A stretch of DNA of 53,338 bases, taken from NCBI RefSeq assembly GCF_900112135.1, contig NZ_FOLC01000029.1, positions 1 through 53,338 on the forward strand, written 5' to 3'. This document shows positions 33,752 to 45,501 of the stretch, in pieces. The notes under the pieces are model-generated. The model worked only from the letters and a program-made list of their open reading frames with translations. It was not told the DNA's origin and searched no databases. Every line of letters starts with the position of its first letter. Positions within the stretch are counted from its first letter, which is position 1. This stretch comes from Collimonas sp. OK412 (GTDB taxonomy: Bacteria > Pseudomonadota > Gammaproteobacteria > Burkholderiales > Burkholderiaceae_D). A program made the position numbers and the translations under genes.

Positions 33752-35257
33752 ATGAATCGATCATTGCAATTGCCCGGGCGAATATTGGTTGCGGCGCTCA
33801 TCAGCGCATGCTGCGTACTGCCGCCGCGGCCGGCATTTGCGGTACAAAACCTGCCTACCCTGGGCGACACTTCACGCGAATCGCTGTCGCCGCTGATGGA
33901 ACGCAAGCTGGGCGAGGAAGTGATGCACGACATCCGGCGCGATCCCGATTACCTGAACGATGCGCCGCTGCTGGAGTACCTGAACAATTTCGGCTGGACC
34001 CTGGTTAACGCCCGGCCCGAGGTGCGCGGCGAGGCCGGGTTCGATTTTTTCTTCTTTGCGGTGCGCGACCCGGTCTTGAATGCGTTTGCCTTGCCGGGCG
34101 GTTTTGTCGGCGTGCATTCCGGCCTGCTGCTGGCGGCGCAGAGCGAATCCGAGCTGGCTTCGGTGCTGGCGCATGAAATCGGCCACGTGGCGCAACGCCA
34201 TATCGCGCGCATGGTGGGCAGCCAGAAGCAGGATTCGATGATCGCCCTGGCGTCCATGCTGCTGGGTGCGCTGGCGATGCGCGGCAGCGGCGATGCGGGC
34301 GCGGCGGTGATGATGGGCGGCACCGGCCTGGCGATGCAGCGGCAGCTGAATTTCAGCCGCGACGCCGAGCGCGAGGCGGACCGGATCGGGTTGTCGATCC
34401 TGGATGCGGGCGGCTTCGAGACCAGCGGCATGGTGGCTTTTTTCGGGCGCATGCAGACGGCTTCCCGCAACTATTCGGATGTGGTGCCGCCGTATCTGCT
34501 GACGCACCCGCTGACTACCGAGCGGATTGCCGACATCGAGGCGCGGATCCGCGAACAGCGTTACCGGCAGCGCGCCGATAGCCTGGATTTCCAGTTGATG
34601 CGGGCTCGCGTGCGGGTGTTGCAAGACGATACCGAGCAAGGCCGGCGCGACGCTCAGATCGTGTTTGACGCGCAACTGCAGCAGAATACCAAGCAGCAGA
34701 TCGTCGCCGCCAAATACGGCATGGCTTTCCTGGCGTTCAAGCAGGAGGCATATGGCAAGGCGGAGGATTTGCTGCAGCAGGCTGTGGCGGCAGCATTGCC
34801 GGCGAAGCAGAGCCTGATGCTTACCGACCTGGGCATTGAAATCATGCTGGCTACCAATCGCGAGGCGGAAGCCTTGAAGCTGGTGCAGCAGGGGCAGCTT
34901 CAGTATCCTTTGTCGCGCGGGCTGGCGCACCAGTATGCGCGGGTGCTGATTGCTTCCAAGCGCTTGGAAGACGCTACCAAATATCTGCGCGAGCAAGCCC
35001 GGCTGTACCGCCAGGATGCGGATGTACAGGATTTGCTGGCCAAGGCTTATTCGGCGCAGGGCAAGCGGGCGCTGCAGCATATGGCTTTGGCGGAGTCTTA
35101 TGTGTTGACGGGAAGTGTGCCGGCGGCGCTGGACCAGTTGCGGATTGCGCGGAATTCGGGGGATGCGGGGTTTTATGACCAGTCCATGATTGATGCGCGG
35201 GAGAGGGAGTTGCAGGAACGTTGGAAAGAGGAATTGAAGGCATCTAAGGAACGTTAG
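33752..35257 (+). CDS. M48 family metalloprotease, BepA-like
   Basis: This is a periplasmic zinc protease with TPR-like C-terminal repeats, of the BepA/YfgC type involved in outer-membrane protein quality control. The 501-residue precursor has a signal peptide (to about residue 32, PRPAFA) and the zinc motif HEIGH at about 140 within LAHEIGHVAQRH. A third ligand Glu lies in the SRDAEREADRIG motif. The C-terminal half is Ala/Leu/Gln-rich helical repeats. The ATG at 33752 puts the signal peptide at the N-terminus. It ends against a REP-like palindrome. Confidence 0.92.
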   Translation: MNRSLQLPGRILVAALISACCVLPPRPAFAVQNLPTLGDTSRESLSPLMERKLGEEVMHDIRRDPDYLNDAPLLEYLNNFGWTLVNARPEVRGEAGFDFFFFAVRDPVLNAFALPGGFVGVHSGLLLAAQSESELASVLAHEIGHVAQRHIARMVGSQKQDSMIALASMLLGALAMRGSGDAGAAVMMGGTGLAMQRQLNFSRDAEREADRIGLSILDAGGFETSGMVAFFGRMQTASRNYSDVVPPYLLTHPLTTERIADIEARIREQRYRQRADSLDFQLMRARVRVLQDDTEQGRRDAQIVFDAQLQQNTKQQIVAAKYGMAFLAFKQEAYGKAEDLLQQAVAAALPAKQSLMLTDLGIEIMLATNREAEALKLVQQGQLQYPLSRGLAHQYARVLIASKRLEDATKYLREQARLYRQDADVQDLLAKAYSAQGKRALQHMALAESYVLTGSVPAALDQLRIARNSGDAGFYDQSMIDARERELQERWKEELKASKER

Positions 35258-35271
35258 TGCCGAGGTGGTTG

Positions 35272-35343
35272 CCCCGTGGTCCGTTAAATAGGGTCAGAGT
35301 TGAATTGTTGACCGGTCAATAATTCGACTCTGACCCTATTTAA
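35272..35343. repeat. REP-like palindromic element, copy B
   Basis: The 23-bp arms 35284-35306 and 35321-35343 pair with one mismatch around a perfect 12-bp palindrome TTGACCGGTCAA (35308-35319). The left flank CCGTGGTCCGTT is the inverse of the flank of copy A at 7870-7879. It separates two convergent genes and may also terminate both. Confidence 0.8.
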
Positions 35344-35934
35344 TTATGTCTGGCGGGGGTGTTGGGTAAAACCGAAGTGTGCTGCGATATCTTCTGTAGC
35401 GATATGCGTGACGGGTAATTCTTTACCTGAGTTTTGCCAGGTCAGAGCTTGATGCGGTGTCGCGATCCAGTCGAGCAGGGCTTCGTCGCTGACGATGTTT
35501 CCGTCCATGCGCAAAGCGGCCAGGCATTGCGCCAGGTCGCGATCGTCGACTGCGGCAACCTGGCCTGGGGCGACCAGCAGCAGCCGGCCTTGTTCGGTCA
35601 GCATGGCGGATTCGATGGCCGTCATTGCTGCGCCGGTCTGCAGGACAAAACCCAATGCGGGATCGGTATGGACGATATAGGGCGTCAACGCCAGGTCGAC
35701 GTAGACCCGTTGCGGGCCGTTCTGGAAATACCAGCAGCCTTGTTCGTCCGCGGCGTAATTGCGGTTGATGAAGCCCACCAGCGCGGTGTGCATGATCTTG
35801 TCGCCGGGCAGGCCTTGGCGCTGCGCCTGCTCGTCGCGCATGCGCCAGGCGCCGCGCGCGTCCAGTCCCAGCCAGCCGTAGCAGTGCGGGACGTTGGGCC
35901 ATTTCAGCATGGCTTGGGCGACGACTTGATCCAT
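35344..35934 (-). CDS. Conserved protein of unknown function
   Basis: The 196-residue, probably cytoplasmic protein is of a kind I remember from many betaproteobacteria without a known function. Its N-terminus (AMLKWPNVPHCYGWLGLDARG) is followed by RDEQAQRQGLPGDK, FINRNYAADEQGCWYFQNGPQ and RVYVDLALTPY. No catalytic motif is evident. Its ATG overlaps the stop of the YheT-type hydrolase gene by one base (TAATG), so the two are co-translated and may act together. It converges with the M48 gene and its stop codon abuts the palindromic element. Confidence 0.75.
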   Translation of the reverse strand: MDQVVAQAMLKWPNVPHCYGWLGLDARGAWRMRDEQAQRQGLPGDKIMHTALVGFINRNYAADEQGCWYFQNGPQRVYVDLALTPYIVHTDPALGFVLQTGAAMTAIESAMLTEQGRLLLVAPGQVAAVDDRDLAQCLAALRMDGNIVSDEALLDWIATPHQALTWQNSGKELPVTHIATEDIAAHFGFTQHPRQT

Positions 35935-36905
35935 TAGTTATCCTGCAAAAAACGCAGCATGCGCTGCGGCAGCCAGTCGAGCCGGCCGGGCGGGCCGCCG
36001 GTGGCGAAGCCGACGTGGCCGCCTTGCTCAGGATACTCCAGCGTGACGCTGGCGGCGGCCTTGGGCGGCAAGTGCTGCGGCGGCAGGAAAGGGTCGTTGC
36101 GCGCGTTGAGCACCAGCGTCGGCACCGTGATGTCGTTGATCACCAGCTTGGCGCTGGCGCGGTGCCAGTAGTCGTCGGTGTCGCGGAAGCCGTGCAGCGG
36201 CGCGGTGACGATATTGTCGAATTCGTACAGGTCGCGCGCGCGCAGCATTTTTTCGCGGTCGAACAGGCGCGGGAATTGCTGCAGCTTGTCGAGCGACTTG
36301 CTTTTCATGGTGCGCAGGAAAGAGCGCGTGTAGACCATGTTGAAACCGTGCGACAAGGCTGCGCCGCCGCCGGCCAGGTCCAGCGGCGCGGAAATCGCGC
36401 AGGCGGCATCGATGATTTCCGCCTGGTGCTGGGACTCGCCGAGCCAGCGCAGCAGCGCGTTGCCGCCCAGCGAAACGCCGGTCGCATAGATTTTTCCGAA
36501 CTGCCTGGCAGTGCGGCCGGCGACCAGGCGCCGCAATATCCAGTCGACTTCTTCGGCGTCGCCGGAATGGTAAAAGCGCGGCGCCTGGTTGATTTCGCCG
36601 GAACAGCCGCGGAAGTGCGGCACCGCGCCCGACCAGCCCAGCGTCGCCAGTTGCGCCATCAGGGCGCGGCTGTAGTGGCTGTCGGAAGAACCTTCCAGGC
36701 CATGGAACAGGACTACCAGCGGCTGCCCGGGCCGGCCGTCGACAAAATCGATATCGATGAAATCGCCGTCGGGCGTATCCCAGCGTTCGCGCCTGAATGC
36801 GACTGCCGGTTTGCTGATGCAGGTGGCTGGGTAAATGGTTTGCAGGTGGCCGCCCGGCAGCCATAGCGGCGCGGGATAGGAGTCAGGTGAGGCAGCAGCG
36901 GGCAT
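35934..36905 (-). CDS. YheT-family alpha/beta hydrolase
   Basis: The 323-residue hydrolase has the YheT-type start (WLPGGHLQTIYPA), an oxyanion region LFHGLEGSSDSHYS, and a nucleophile Ser in GVSLGGNALLRWLGE. The acid is probably in NARNDPFLP and the His in EQGGHVGFATGG. The fold is cytoplasmic or membrane-associated; the substrate of this family is not well defined (esterase-like). It is translationally coupled to the unknown gene downstream and follows the NTF2-like gene by 22 bp. Confidence 0.92.
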   Translation of the reverse strand: MPAAASPDSYPAPLWLPGGHLQTIYPATCISKPAVAFRRERWDTPDGDFIDIDFVDGRPGQPLVVLFHGLEGSSDSHYSRALMAQLATLGWSGAVPHFRGCSGEINQAPRFYHSGDAEEVDWILRRLVAGRTARQFGKIYATGVSLGGNALLRWLGESQHQAEIIDAACAISAPLDLAGGGAALSHGFNMVYTRSFLRTMKSKSLDKLQQFPRLFDREKMLRARDLYEFDNIVTAPLHGFRDTDDYWHRASAKLVINDITVPTLVLNARNDPFLPPQHLPPKAAASVTLEYPEQGGHVGFATGGPPGRLDWLPQRMLRFLQDN

Positions 36906-36927
36906 ACGATTTTCTGTGTTGTTCGAT

Positions 36928-37359
36928 TCAATGCAAGGTGGCGCTGGATGTGCTTTCTTCCGGCGCCGCGCCCGGCGCTACCGAGGCATGGTGCAGCACG
37001 ATGCGCCAGCCGCGCGGTGTTTTCATATAGATATTGGTCGCCAGGATGTGCATCTCGCGGTCGGATTCGCTGGCTTGGCGCAGTTCCTCCACCAGGTTAT
37101 GGATGCTGGTCGACATATTATGCGTCACGTGCAGCTGGCGCGCATGGATGTGCACGCCGCCGCGCTCGAACAGGCTCTCGAAAGCCGCCCTGATCGCTGC
37201 ATGGCCATGCAGCCGCGGCGCGTTCGGATGGATGCAGACGATTTCGTCGTCGTCCGCCCATAGCGCCATCATGGCCTCGATATCGGCGCGGCTCATGGCG
37301 TCGTAAAAAGCGGTTTCGGTTTCTTCGGCTGAGCCATGCATGAATTTGACGTGCGGCAT
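36928..37359 (-). CDS. NTF2-like (SnoaL/DUF4440-type) protein
   Basis: The 143-residue protein has the cone-shaped NTF2 fold pattern: ETAFYDAMSRADIEAMMALWADDDEIVCIHPNAPRLHG in short blocks, followed by a central IRAAFESLFERG and a C-terminal MKTPRGWRIVLHHASVAPG. Many such proteins are small isomerases or binding proteins; none of the usual catalytic sets can be assigned. A GGAGG-type site precedes the ATG. It is likely in one operon with the YheT-type gene. Confidence 0.8.
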   Translation of the reverse strand: MPHVKFMHGSAEETETAFYDAMSRADIEAMMALWADDDEIVCIHPNAPRLHGHAAIRAAFESLFERGGVHIHARQLHVTHNMSTSIHNLVEELRQASESDREMHILATNIYMKTPRGWRIVLHHASVAPGAAPEESTSSATLH

Positions 37360-37413
37360 ATTGCCTCCGTGCTCAAACTATTGAACGAATTGTCACCATG
37401 TTTTACTGCCATC

Positions 37414-37438
37414 AAAAAAGGGAGCCAGGCTCCCTTTT
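37414..37438 (-). terminator. Intrinsic terminator of the ilvE-zinc finger pair
   Basis: In the minus direction AAAAGGGAGCC and GGCTCCCTTTT pair around one base, then U residues. It lies 17 bp after the zinc-finger gene stop. Confidence 0.9.
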
Positions 37439-37454
37439 CGCTATCAGTGCCCCT

Positions 37455-37667
37455 TCAGTGGCCCTTGACCACCGCACCCGGTTTCAACCGGTACTGCGTG
37501 CCGCAGTAGGGGCATTTGGCGTTGCCGCTGCTGTCGAGATTGAGGAACACCCGCGGATGCGAGGACCAGGTCGGCATCAGCGGGTTAGGGCAATGCGCCG
37601 GCAGGTCCTTGCCGTCGAGTTCAACCGGGGTTTGCGTGTTTGCTGCCGAATTTGCTGCTGTAGTCAT
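37455..37667 (-). CDS. Small zinc-finger protein
   Basis: The 70-residue protein has CPYCGTQYRL near the C-terminus, plus an upstream Cys and His (HCPN, SHPRVFL), the pattern of the NDUFS6/YcfA-like zinc-finger domain (PF10276 type). Its role in bacteria is unknown. The ATG at 37667 follows GGAG, better than the TTG at 37679. It lies 56 bp after ilvE on the same strand and shares its terminator. Confidence 0.85.
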   Translation of the reverse strand: MTTAANSAANTQTPVELDGKDLPAHCPNPLMPTWSSHPRVFLNLDSSGNAKCPYCGTQYRLKPGAVVKGH

Positions 37668-37723
37668 CTGTTTCTCCAAATTTGCTTCTGCTTTACCTGC
37701 AACTGACTGCTGTCGACGCTGGC

Positions 37724-38650
37724 TTATTTCCCGACCACGGTCAGCCAGTGCCGGTATTTGTCAGACTTGCCTGCCACCACATCGAAAAACATGGTTTGCA
37801 TCTTTTCGGTGATCGGGCCGCGCTTGCCTTCGCCGATGCTGCGGTTGTCGAGTTCGCGGATGGGCGTGATTTCCGCCGCGGTGCCGGTGAAAAAAGCTTC
37901 ATCGCTGCAATACACTTCATCGCGGGTGATGCGCTTCTCGACCACTTCGATGCCGCTGTCGCGCGCCATGGTCAGCACCGCGTCGCGCGTGATGCCGTCC
38001 AGGCAGGACGCCAGGTCAGGGGTGTAGATCTTGCCGTTCTTGACGATGAAGACGTTTTCGCCGGAACCTTCCGATACATAGCCGTCGGTGTCCAGCAGCA
38101 AAGCCTCGTCGTAGCCGTCGGTCAGCGCTTCCTGGTTGGCCAGGATGGAGTTGATGTAATAGCCGCTGGCCTTGGCGCGCACCAGCGATACATTGACGTG
38201 GTGGCGGCTGAACGAGGAAGTCTTGACGCGTATGCCTTTGGCCAGGCCGTCTTCGCCCAGGTAGGCGCCCCACGGCCAGGCCGCGATGGCGACATGCACG
38301 GTGTTGCCCTTGGCGGCGATGCCGAGCTTTTCCGAACCGATCCAGATCAGCGGCCGCATGTAGCAGGATTCCAGCTGGTTTTCGCGCACCACCTGGATTT
38401 GCGCGTCGATCAGGGTTTGCAGGTCGTAAGGCACTTGCATCTGGAAGATCTTGGCCGAGTTCAGCAAGCGCTGGGTATGTTCCTTCAGGCGGAAAATCGC
38501 CGGACCCTGCTCAGTCTTGTAGGCGCGCACGCCCTCGAAGACCGCCATGCCGTAGTGCAGCGAATGCGTCAGGACGTGGATATTGGCATCGCGCCAGTCG
38601 ATCAGCTTGCCGTCTTTCCAGATCTTGCCGTCGCGGTCATCCATGGACAT
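37724..38650 (-). CDS. ilvE: Branched-chain amino acid aminotransferase
   Basis: This PLP enzyme makes the last step of leucine, isoleucine and valine synthesis. The 308-residue class IV fold has the PLP lysine in RAKASGYYINS and the phosphate-binding/Glu region EGSGENVFIV. The IWKDGKLIDW start is typical. The ATG at 38650 follows GGAGG at a spacing of 7; an in-frame TTG at 38656 is less likely. A short zinc-finger gene follows. The divergent pgk start lies 257 bp away. Confidence 0.95.
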   Translation of the reverse strand: MSMDDRDGKIWKDGKLIDWRDANIHVLTHSLHYGMAVFEGVRAYKTEQGPAIFRLKEHTQRLLNSAKIFQMQVPYDLQTLIDAQIQVVRENQLESCYMRPLIWIGSEKLGIAAKGNTVHVAIAAWPWGAYLGEDGLAKGIRVKTSSFSRHHVNVSLVRAKASGYYINSILANQEALTDGYDEALLLDTDGYVSEGSGENVFIVKNGKIYTPDLASCLDGITRDAVLTMARDSGIEVVEKRITRDEVYCSDEAFFTGTAAEITPIRELDNRSIGEGKRGPITEKMQTMFFDVVAGKSDKYRHWLTVVGK

Positions 38651-38907
38651 GTTCAAACCTCCAGTAAATAAAATTGCCTGATATGCAATGCGATTGCGGC
38701 GTTTGCCGGCCTGTTATCGCTCATTGCCGATCTTTGGCGGATTCTTGGGTATAAAGTGACATTTTAACGGATTCGCCGGAGCCTACTCTGCAGAATATTG
38801 GGCTCGTTATATGTCTTTTGAGAACCGGTATGTGCGTAAAACGGTGTTTTGCCAGAGGCTGCTGGAGTAAAATAGCGACTTTTCCTCACTGATATTGCCT
38901 GATCGAC

Positions 38908-40098
38908 ATGAAATTCAATCGACTAAGCGACTTGATCGCGCAACACCAGCTGCAAGGCAAGCGCGTGTTCATCCGTGCCGACCTCAACGTGCCGCAAGAC
39001 GCGGCAGGCAATATTACTGAGGATACGCGCGTGCGCGCTTCGGTGCCGGCGATCCGCCAGGCGCTGGACGCCGGCGCGGCGGTGATGGTGACTTCGCACC
39101 TGGGACGTCCTACCGAAGGCGAATTCAAGCCGGAAGATTCGCTGGCGCCTATCGCCAAGCGCCTGGCGGAATTGCTGGGCCAGCCGGTGGAGCTGCGCCA
39201 AAACTGGGTGGACGGCGTGGACGTGGCGCCGGGCCAGGTGGTGCTGCTGGAAAACTGCCGCGTCAACAAGGGCGAGAAAAAGAACAGCGACGAGCTGGCG
39301 CAAAAGATCGCCAAGCTCTGCGATATTTATGTCAACGACGCTTTCGGCACTGCCCACCGGGCCGAAGCGACTACCCATGGCGTCGCCAAATTTGCGCCGG
39401 TTGCCTGCGCCGGCCCGCTGCTGGCAGCCGAGCTGGACGCCCTGGGCAAGGCCCTGAACCAGCCGGCGCGGCCGCTGGTGGCGATCGTCGCCGGTTCCAA
39501 GGTGTCGAGCAAGCTGACCATATTGAAAGCGCTGGCCGACAAGGTCGACAACCTGATCGTCGGCGGCGGCATCGCCAACACCTTCCTGCTGGCAAGCGGG
39601 CTGAAGATCGGCAAGTCGCTGGCGGAACCGGACCTGGTTGAAGAAGCCAAGGCGATTATCGAGATGATGGCCAAGCGCGGCGCTTCGGTGCCGATCCCGG
39701 TCGACGTCGTGTGCGCCAAGGAATTTTCGCCGACGGCGGCAGCGCAGGTGAAGGATGTCGGCGATGTGGCTGACGATGACCTGATCCTGGATATCGGTCC
39801 GAAAACCGCGGCAACCCTGGCCGCCCAAATCGCCCAGGCCGGCACGGTGGTCTGGAACGGCCCGGTCGGCGTGTTCGAGTTCGACCAGTTCGGCGAAGGC
39901 ACCAAGACCCTGGCGCTGGCGATTGCCGGCTCCAAGGCTTTCTCGATTGCCGGCGGCGGCGATACGCTGGCAGCGATCGCCAAATACAAGATTACCGACA
40001 AGATCGGCTACATCTCCACCGGCGGCGGCGCTTTCCTGGAGTTTTTGGAAGGCAAGACCCTGCCCGCGGTCGAGATCCTGTTGCAGCGCGCCAGTTAA
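38908..40098 (+). CDS. pgk: Phosphoglycerate kinase
   Basis: This glycolytic enzyme interconverts 1,3-bisphosphoglycerate plus ADP and 3-phosphoglycerate plus ATP. The 396-residue protein has the substrate-binding FIRADLNVP and SHLGRPTEG, and the nucleotide-binding GPVGVFEF and GGGDTLAAI, in order. It leads a glycolytic run with pyk and fba. Confidence 0.97.
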   Translation: MKFNRLSDLIAQHQLQGKRVFIRADLNVPQDAAGNITEDTRVRASVPAIRQALDAGAAVMVTSHLGRPTEGEFKPEDSLAPIAKRLAELLGQPVELRQNWVDGVDVAPGQVVLLENCRVNKGEKKNSDELAQKIAKLCDIYVNDAFGTAHRAEATTHGVAKFAPVACAGPLLAAELDALGKALNQPARPLVAIVAGSKVSSKLTILKALADKVDNLIVGGGIANTFLLASGLKIGKSLAEPDLVEEAKAIIEMMAKRGASVPIPVDVVCAKEFSPTAAAQVKDVGDVADDDLILDIGPKTAATLAAQIAQAGTVVWNGPVGVFEFDQFGEGTKTLALAIAGSKAFSIAGGGDTLAAIAKYKITDKIGYISTGGGAFLEFLEGKTLPAVEILLQRAS

Positions 40099-40112
40099 GT
40101 TTTGCCCGGAAA

Positions 40113-40144
40113 TGGGACAACTGGTTGGAGGCAACCAACTGTCC
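40113..40144 (+). other. pgk-pyk intergenic stem-loop
   Basis: GGGACAACTGGTTG and CAACCAACTGTCCC (12 of 14 pairing) form a stem with a 4-nt GAGG loop, 15 bp after the pgk stop. No U-run follows, so it may be an RNA-processing or stability hairpin instead of a terminator. Confidence 0.6.
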
Positions 40145-40178
40145 CGGGGTTTGTCCATGTCGTACTGAAAGGTTGTCC

Positions 40179-41612
<1,434 letters not shown>

Positions 41613-41712
41613 ATTCGTTGGAGCAGAATCGGCACGCGGCGCCGCAATGCGCAATGCGTAGCGCGCGGCCTGAACGCTGTTCCATTACAGGTTTTTATTA
41701 TCGGAGTACATC

Positions 41713-42777
41713 ATGCCTCTAGTATCCATGCGTCAATTGCTGGACCACGCAGCTGAAAACAGCTATGGCCTGCCTGCTTTCAACGTCAACAACCTGGAAC
41801 AAGTCACTGCCATCATGCAGGCCGCCGATGAAGTCGGCGCGCCGGTCATCATGCAGGCGTCCGCCGGCGCCCGCAAATATGCCGGCGAGGCATTCCTGCG
41901 CCACCTGATCGAAGCGGCGGTCGAAGCTTTCCCGCACATCCCGGTTGTGATGCACCAGGACCACGGCCAGTCGCCGGCGGTGTGCATGGCAGCGATCAAG
42001 TCCGGTTTCACATCGGTGATGATGGACGGTTCGCTGATGGAAGACGGCAAATCGGTCGCCAGCTACGAATACAACGTCGAAGTGTCGCGCAAGGTGGTGG
42101 AGTTCTCGCACGCGATCGGCGTCACCGTGGAAGCGGAGCTGGGCGTGCTCGGTTCGCTGGAAACCATGATGGGCGACAAGGAAGACGGCCACGGCGCGGA
42201 CGGCAAGATGACCCGCGAACAGCTGCTGACCGACGTTTCGCAAGCAGCCGATTTCGTCAAGCAGACCCAGTGCGATGCGCTGGCGATTGCGATCGGCACT
42301 TCGCACGGCGCTTACAAGTTCTCGCGCAAGCCGACCGGCGACATCCTGGCGATCGAACGCATCAAGGAAATCCATACCCGCATTCCTAACACCCACCTGG
42401 TGATGCACGGTTCTTCGTCGGTGCCGCAGGAACTGCTGGCGGAAATCCGCGAATTCGGCGGCGACATGAAGGAAACCTACGGTGTGCCGGTGGAAGAAAT
42501 CCAGGAAGGGATCCGCCACGGCGTGCGCAAGATCAATATCGATACCGACATCCGCCTGGCGATGACTGGCGCGATCCGCCGTTACCTGATCGAGAATCCA
42601 AGCAAGTTCGATCCGCGCGATTACCTCAAGCCGGCGCGCGAAGCTGCCAAGGCCGTGGTGAAAGCCCGTTTCCTGGCGTTCGGCTGCGAAGGCCAGGCCG
42701 CCAAGATCAAGCCGGTTTCGCTGGAAAAGATCGCGGAGAAATACAAGAAGGGCGAACTGGCGCAGATCGTTCAGTAA
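41713..42777 (+). CDS. fba: Class II fructose-1,6-bisphosphate aldolase
   Basis: This is a zinc-dependent aldolase of glycolysis, gluconeogenesis and the Calvin cycle type. The 354-residue enzyme has the metal-binding HQDHGQS (about 77-83) and the glycine-rich [10 protein letters not shown]. The CBB-type signature [10 protein letters not shown] is also present. It is the third glycolytic gene in the pgk-pyk-fba run and ends in a hairpin terminator. Confidence 0.96.
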   Translation: MPLVSMRQLLDHAAENSYGLPAFNVNNLEQVTAIMQAADEVGAPVIMQASAGARKYAGEAFLRHLIEAAVEAFPHIPVVMHQDHGQSPAVCMAAIKSGFTSVMMDGSLMEDGKSVASYEYNVEVSRKVVEFSHAIGVTVEAELGVLGSLETMMGDKEDGHGADGKMTREQLLTDVSQAADFVKQTQCDALAIAIGTSHGAYKFSRKPTGDILAIERIKEIHTRIPNTHLVMHGSSSVPQELLAEIREFGGDMKETYGVPVEEIQEGIRHGVRKINIDTDIRLAMTGAIRRYLIENPSKFDPRDYLKPAREAAKAVVKARFLAFGCEGQAAKIKPVSLEKIAEKYKKGELAQIVQ

Positions 42778-42824
42778 TAAATAGTGTGGTACCGGCGCCA
42801 GGCAAGGCTTGGCGCAATAACTTA

Positions 42825-42866
42825 CCAGGCGCAGGACGATGCTTGCATCGTTCTCTGCCTGGTTTT
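42825..42866 (+). terminator. Hairpin terminator after fba
   Basis: CCAGGC/GCCTGG (42825-42830, 42857-42862) and the inner GACGATGC/GCATCGTT stem are followed by TTTT. A second stem, GCGCCA/TGGCGC, lies just before (42795-42816). It ends the glycolytic run before purC. Confidence 0.75.
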
Positions 42867-42884
42867 CTGACTTTTGGAATAACC

Positions 42885-43781
42885 ATGACAAGCCTCTACC
42901 AATCCACCATTACCTCATTGCCATTGCTGGGCCGCGGCAAGGTGCGCGAAAACTATGCCGTCGGTGAAGACAAGATCCTGATTGTCACTTCCGACCGCTT
43001 GTCGGCTTTCGACGTCATCATGAACCAGCCGATCCCGGGCAAAGGCAAGGTCTTGAACCGCATGTCCGATTTCTGGTTCGACAAGCTGGCGGCGATCGTG
43101 CCTAACCACCTGACCGGGATTGCGCCGGAATCGGTGGTAGCGGGCGATGAAGTGGAGCAGGTGCGAGGCCGCGCGGTGGTGGCGAAGCGCCTGCAGCCGA
43201 TCATGGTCGAGGCGGTGGTGCGTGGTTATATCATCGGTTCCGGCTGGAAGGATTACCAGGCTACCGGCGCCATCTGCGGCATCAGCCTGCCGGCGGGCTT
43301 GCAGCAGGCCGCCAAGCTGGCCGAGCCGATCTTCACTCCGGCGGCCAAGGCCGAGATGGGCGAGCATGACGAGAACATCAGCTTTGCCGACATGGAAGCG
43401 CGCATCGGCAAGGAACTGGCCGAGAAGATCCGCAGCGTCAGCATAGAACTGTACAAGACCGCGGCCGACTACGCGGCGACGCGCGGCATCATCATCGCCG
43501 ACACCAAGTTTGAATTCGGTCTCGACAAGGACGGCGTCCTGCACCTGATGGATGAAGTGCTGACCGCCGATTCTTCGCGTTTCTGGCCGGCTGCCAGCTA
43601 CCAGGTCGGCATTTCGCCGCCATCGTTCGACAAGCAGTTCGTGCGCGATTACCTGGAAACCGTGACCAGCTGGAACAAGACCGCGCCGGCGCCGACGCTG
43701 CCGGATGACGTCATCGAAAAAACCGGCGCCAAATACCGCGAAGCCCTGTTCAGCCTGACCGGCGAAACGCTGAAGGATTGA
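42885..43781 (+). CDS. purC: SAICAR synthetase
   Basis: This purine enzyme joins CAIR and aspartate. The 298-residue protein has [34 protein letters not shown] and [11 protein letters not shown], all characteristic. The ATG at 42885 gives the normal N-terminus. Its stop overlaps the purE start (TGATG), so purC, purE and purK are coupled. Confidence 0.96.
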   Translation: MTSLYQSTITSLPLLGRGKVRENYAVGEDKILIVTSDRLSAFDVIMNQPIPGKGKVLNRMSDFWFDKLAAIVPNHLTGIAPESVVAGDEVEQVRGRAVVAKRLQPIMVEAVVRGYIIGSGWKDYQATGAICGISLPAGLQQAAKLAEPIFTPAAKAEMGEHDENISFADMEARIGKELAEKIRSVSIELYKTAADYAATRGIIIADTKFEFGLDKDGVLHLMDEVLTADSSRFWPAASYQVGISPPSFDKQFVRDYLETVTSWNKTAPAPTLPDDVIEKTGAKYREALFSLTGETLKD

Positions 43782-44290
43782 TGATGAGCAAGGATACTGT
43801 GGACCAGCCGCTGATTGGCATCGTCATGGGATCATCCTCGGACTGGGACGTGATGCAGCACGCCGTCGCCATCCTGACCGAGTTTGGGGTTGCGCACGAG
43901 GCGCAAGTGATTTCGGCGCACCGCATGCCGGACCAGATGTTTGCCTACGCAGAAAGCGCGCGCGCGCGCGGCCTGCGCGCCATCATCGCCGGCGCCGGCG
44001 GCGCTGCCCACCTGCCGGGCATGATCGCCGCCAAGACCATCGTGCCGGTGCTGGGCGTGCCGGTGCCGTCCAAGTACCTGCGCGGCGAGGATTCCTTGCT
44101 GTCCATCGTGCAGATGCCGAAAGGCATTCCGGTCGCCACCTATGCCATCGGCGAGGCCGGCGCGGCCAACGCTGCCCTGTCGGCGATCGCCATGCTGGCC
44201 ACTACCGACGATGCGCTCGCCGCCAAGCTGCTGGCGTTCCGCGCCAGGCAGACGCAAATTGCCCTTGATATGAAATTGCCCCCGGTATGA
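43781..44290 (+). CDS. purE: N5-CAIR mutase
   Basis: This small purine enzyme rearranges N5-CAIR to CAIR. The 169-residue protein has [13 protein letters not shown] at the N-terminus and SAHRMPD and [12 protein letters not shown], which bind the substrate. It overlaps purC at its start and purK at its end (ATGA). Confidence 0.96.
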   Translation: MMSKDTVDQPLIGIVMGSSSDWDVMQHAVAILTEFGVAHEAQVISAHRMPDQMFAYAESARARGLRAIIAGAGGAAHLPGMIAAKTIVPVLGVPVPSKYLRGEDSLLSIVQMPKGIPVATYAIGEAGAANAALSAIAMLATTDDALAAKLLAFRARQTQIALDMKLPPV

Positions 44291-45501
44291 GCAGTATGGA
44301 AGACAAAGCGCACGATTCGACAGATCCTATTATCCCCGCCACGACGCCAGCGACCTGGCTGGGCGTGATGGGCGGCGGCCAGCTGGGCCGCATGTTCACC
44401 CACGAAGCGCAAGCCATGGGTTACAAGGTGGCGGTGCTGGAACCGGAGCAGGATTGCCCGACCGGCCACGTCGCCGACCGCCATTTCCTGGCCGACTACA
44501 ACGATGAAGTCGCCTTGACCGAGATGGCCAGCCTGTGCGCGGCGGTGACCACTGAATTTGAAAACGTCGCTGCCGACAGCCTGGCGATCCTGGCGCGCAA
44601 CAGTTTTGTCGCGCCTGCCGCCGCCTGCGTTTCGGTAGCCCAGGACCGCATGGTGGAAAAGCGATTCTTTACCGAGTGCGCCAAGACATCGACGGTGCTG
44701 CCTGCGCCGCATCACCTGATTGCATCCGCGGCAGATATCGAGACTATTCCTGCCGATTTGTTGCCCGGCATCCTGAAAACCGTGCGGCTCGGTTACGACG
44801 GCAAGGGCCAGGCGCGGGTGCGTAACCTGGACGAGGTGCGCCAGGCGTTTGCCGGCATGAACGGCGTTGCCTGCGTGCTGGAAAAGATGCTGCCGCTGGC
44901 CTACGAGGTTTCGGTGCTGGTGGTGCGCGGGCTGGACGGCAAGGCTGCCGTGTACCCGATCGCTGAAAACGTGCATCGCGACGGCATCCTGTTTACCACC
45001 ACGGTTCCGGGCCCGAATGTCTGCGACGAAACCGCCAGGCGCGCCCAGCATGCGGCACTGGCCATCATCGGGCAGCTCGCCTATGTCGGTGTCCTGTGCA
45101 TTGAATTTTTTGTCTTGCAAGACGGTTCGCTGGTAGTCAACGAAATGGCGCCGCGTCCGCACAACAGCGGCCACTACACCATGGATGCCTGCGTCACCAG
45201 CCAGTTCGCGCAGCAAGTCCGGGCCATGGCGCGCATGCCTCTGGGCGATACCCGCCAGCATTCGCCGGCAGTGATGCTGAATATCCTGGGCGACGTCTGG
45301 TTCGAGGGCGACAGCCAGCAGGCGCGCGAACCGGCGTGGGACCGGATCCTGGCTCTGCCGGCGGCGCATCTGCATTTGTACGGCAAGGCCCAGGCGCGCC
45401 GTGCGCGCAAGATGGGGCATATCACTTTCATCGCAGCGACCATGGCCGAAGCCCAGCAGCAACTGGCGCAAGCCTGCGATATCCTCGGCATCACGGCGTA
45501 A
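44287..45501 (+). CDS. purK: N5-CAIR synthetase
   Basis: This ATP-grasp enzyme makes N5-CAIR from AIR, bicarbonate and ATP. The 404-residue protein has [24 protein letters not shown] and [12 protein letters not shown]. It overlaps purE by four bases and abuts the Sua5-type gene (stop followed directly by ATG). Confidence 0.96.
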   Translation: MSSMEDKAHDSTDPIIPATTPATWLGVMGGGQLGRMFTHEAQAMGYKVAVLEPEQDCPTGHVADRHFLADYNDEVALTEMASLCAAVTTEFENVAADSLAILARNSFVAPAAACVSVAQDRMVEKRFFTECAKTSTVLPAPHHLIASAADIETIPADLLPGILKTVRLGYDGKGQARVRNLDEVRQAFAGMNGVACVLEKMLPLAYEVSVLVVRGLDGKAAVYPIAENVHRDGILFTTTVPGPNVCDETARRAQHAALAIIGQLAYVGVLCIEFFVLQDGSLVVNEMAPRPHNSGHYTMDACVTSQFAQQVRAMARMPLGDTRQHSPAVMLNILGDVWFEGDSQQAREPAWDRILALPAAHLHLYGKAQARRARKMGHITFIAATMAEAQQQLAQACDILGITA

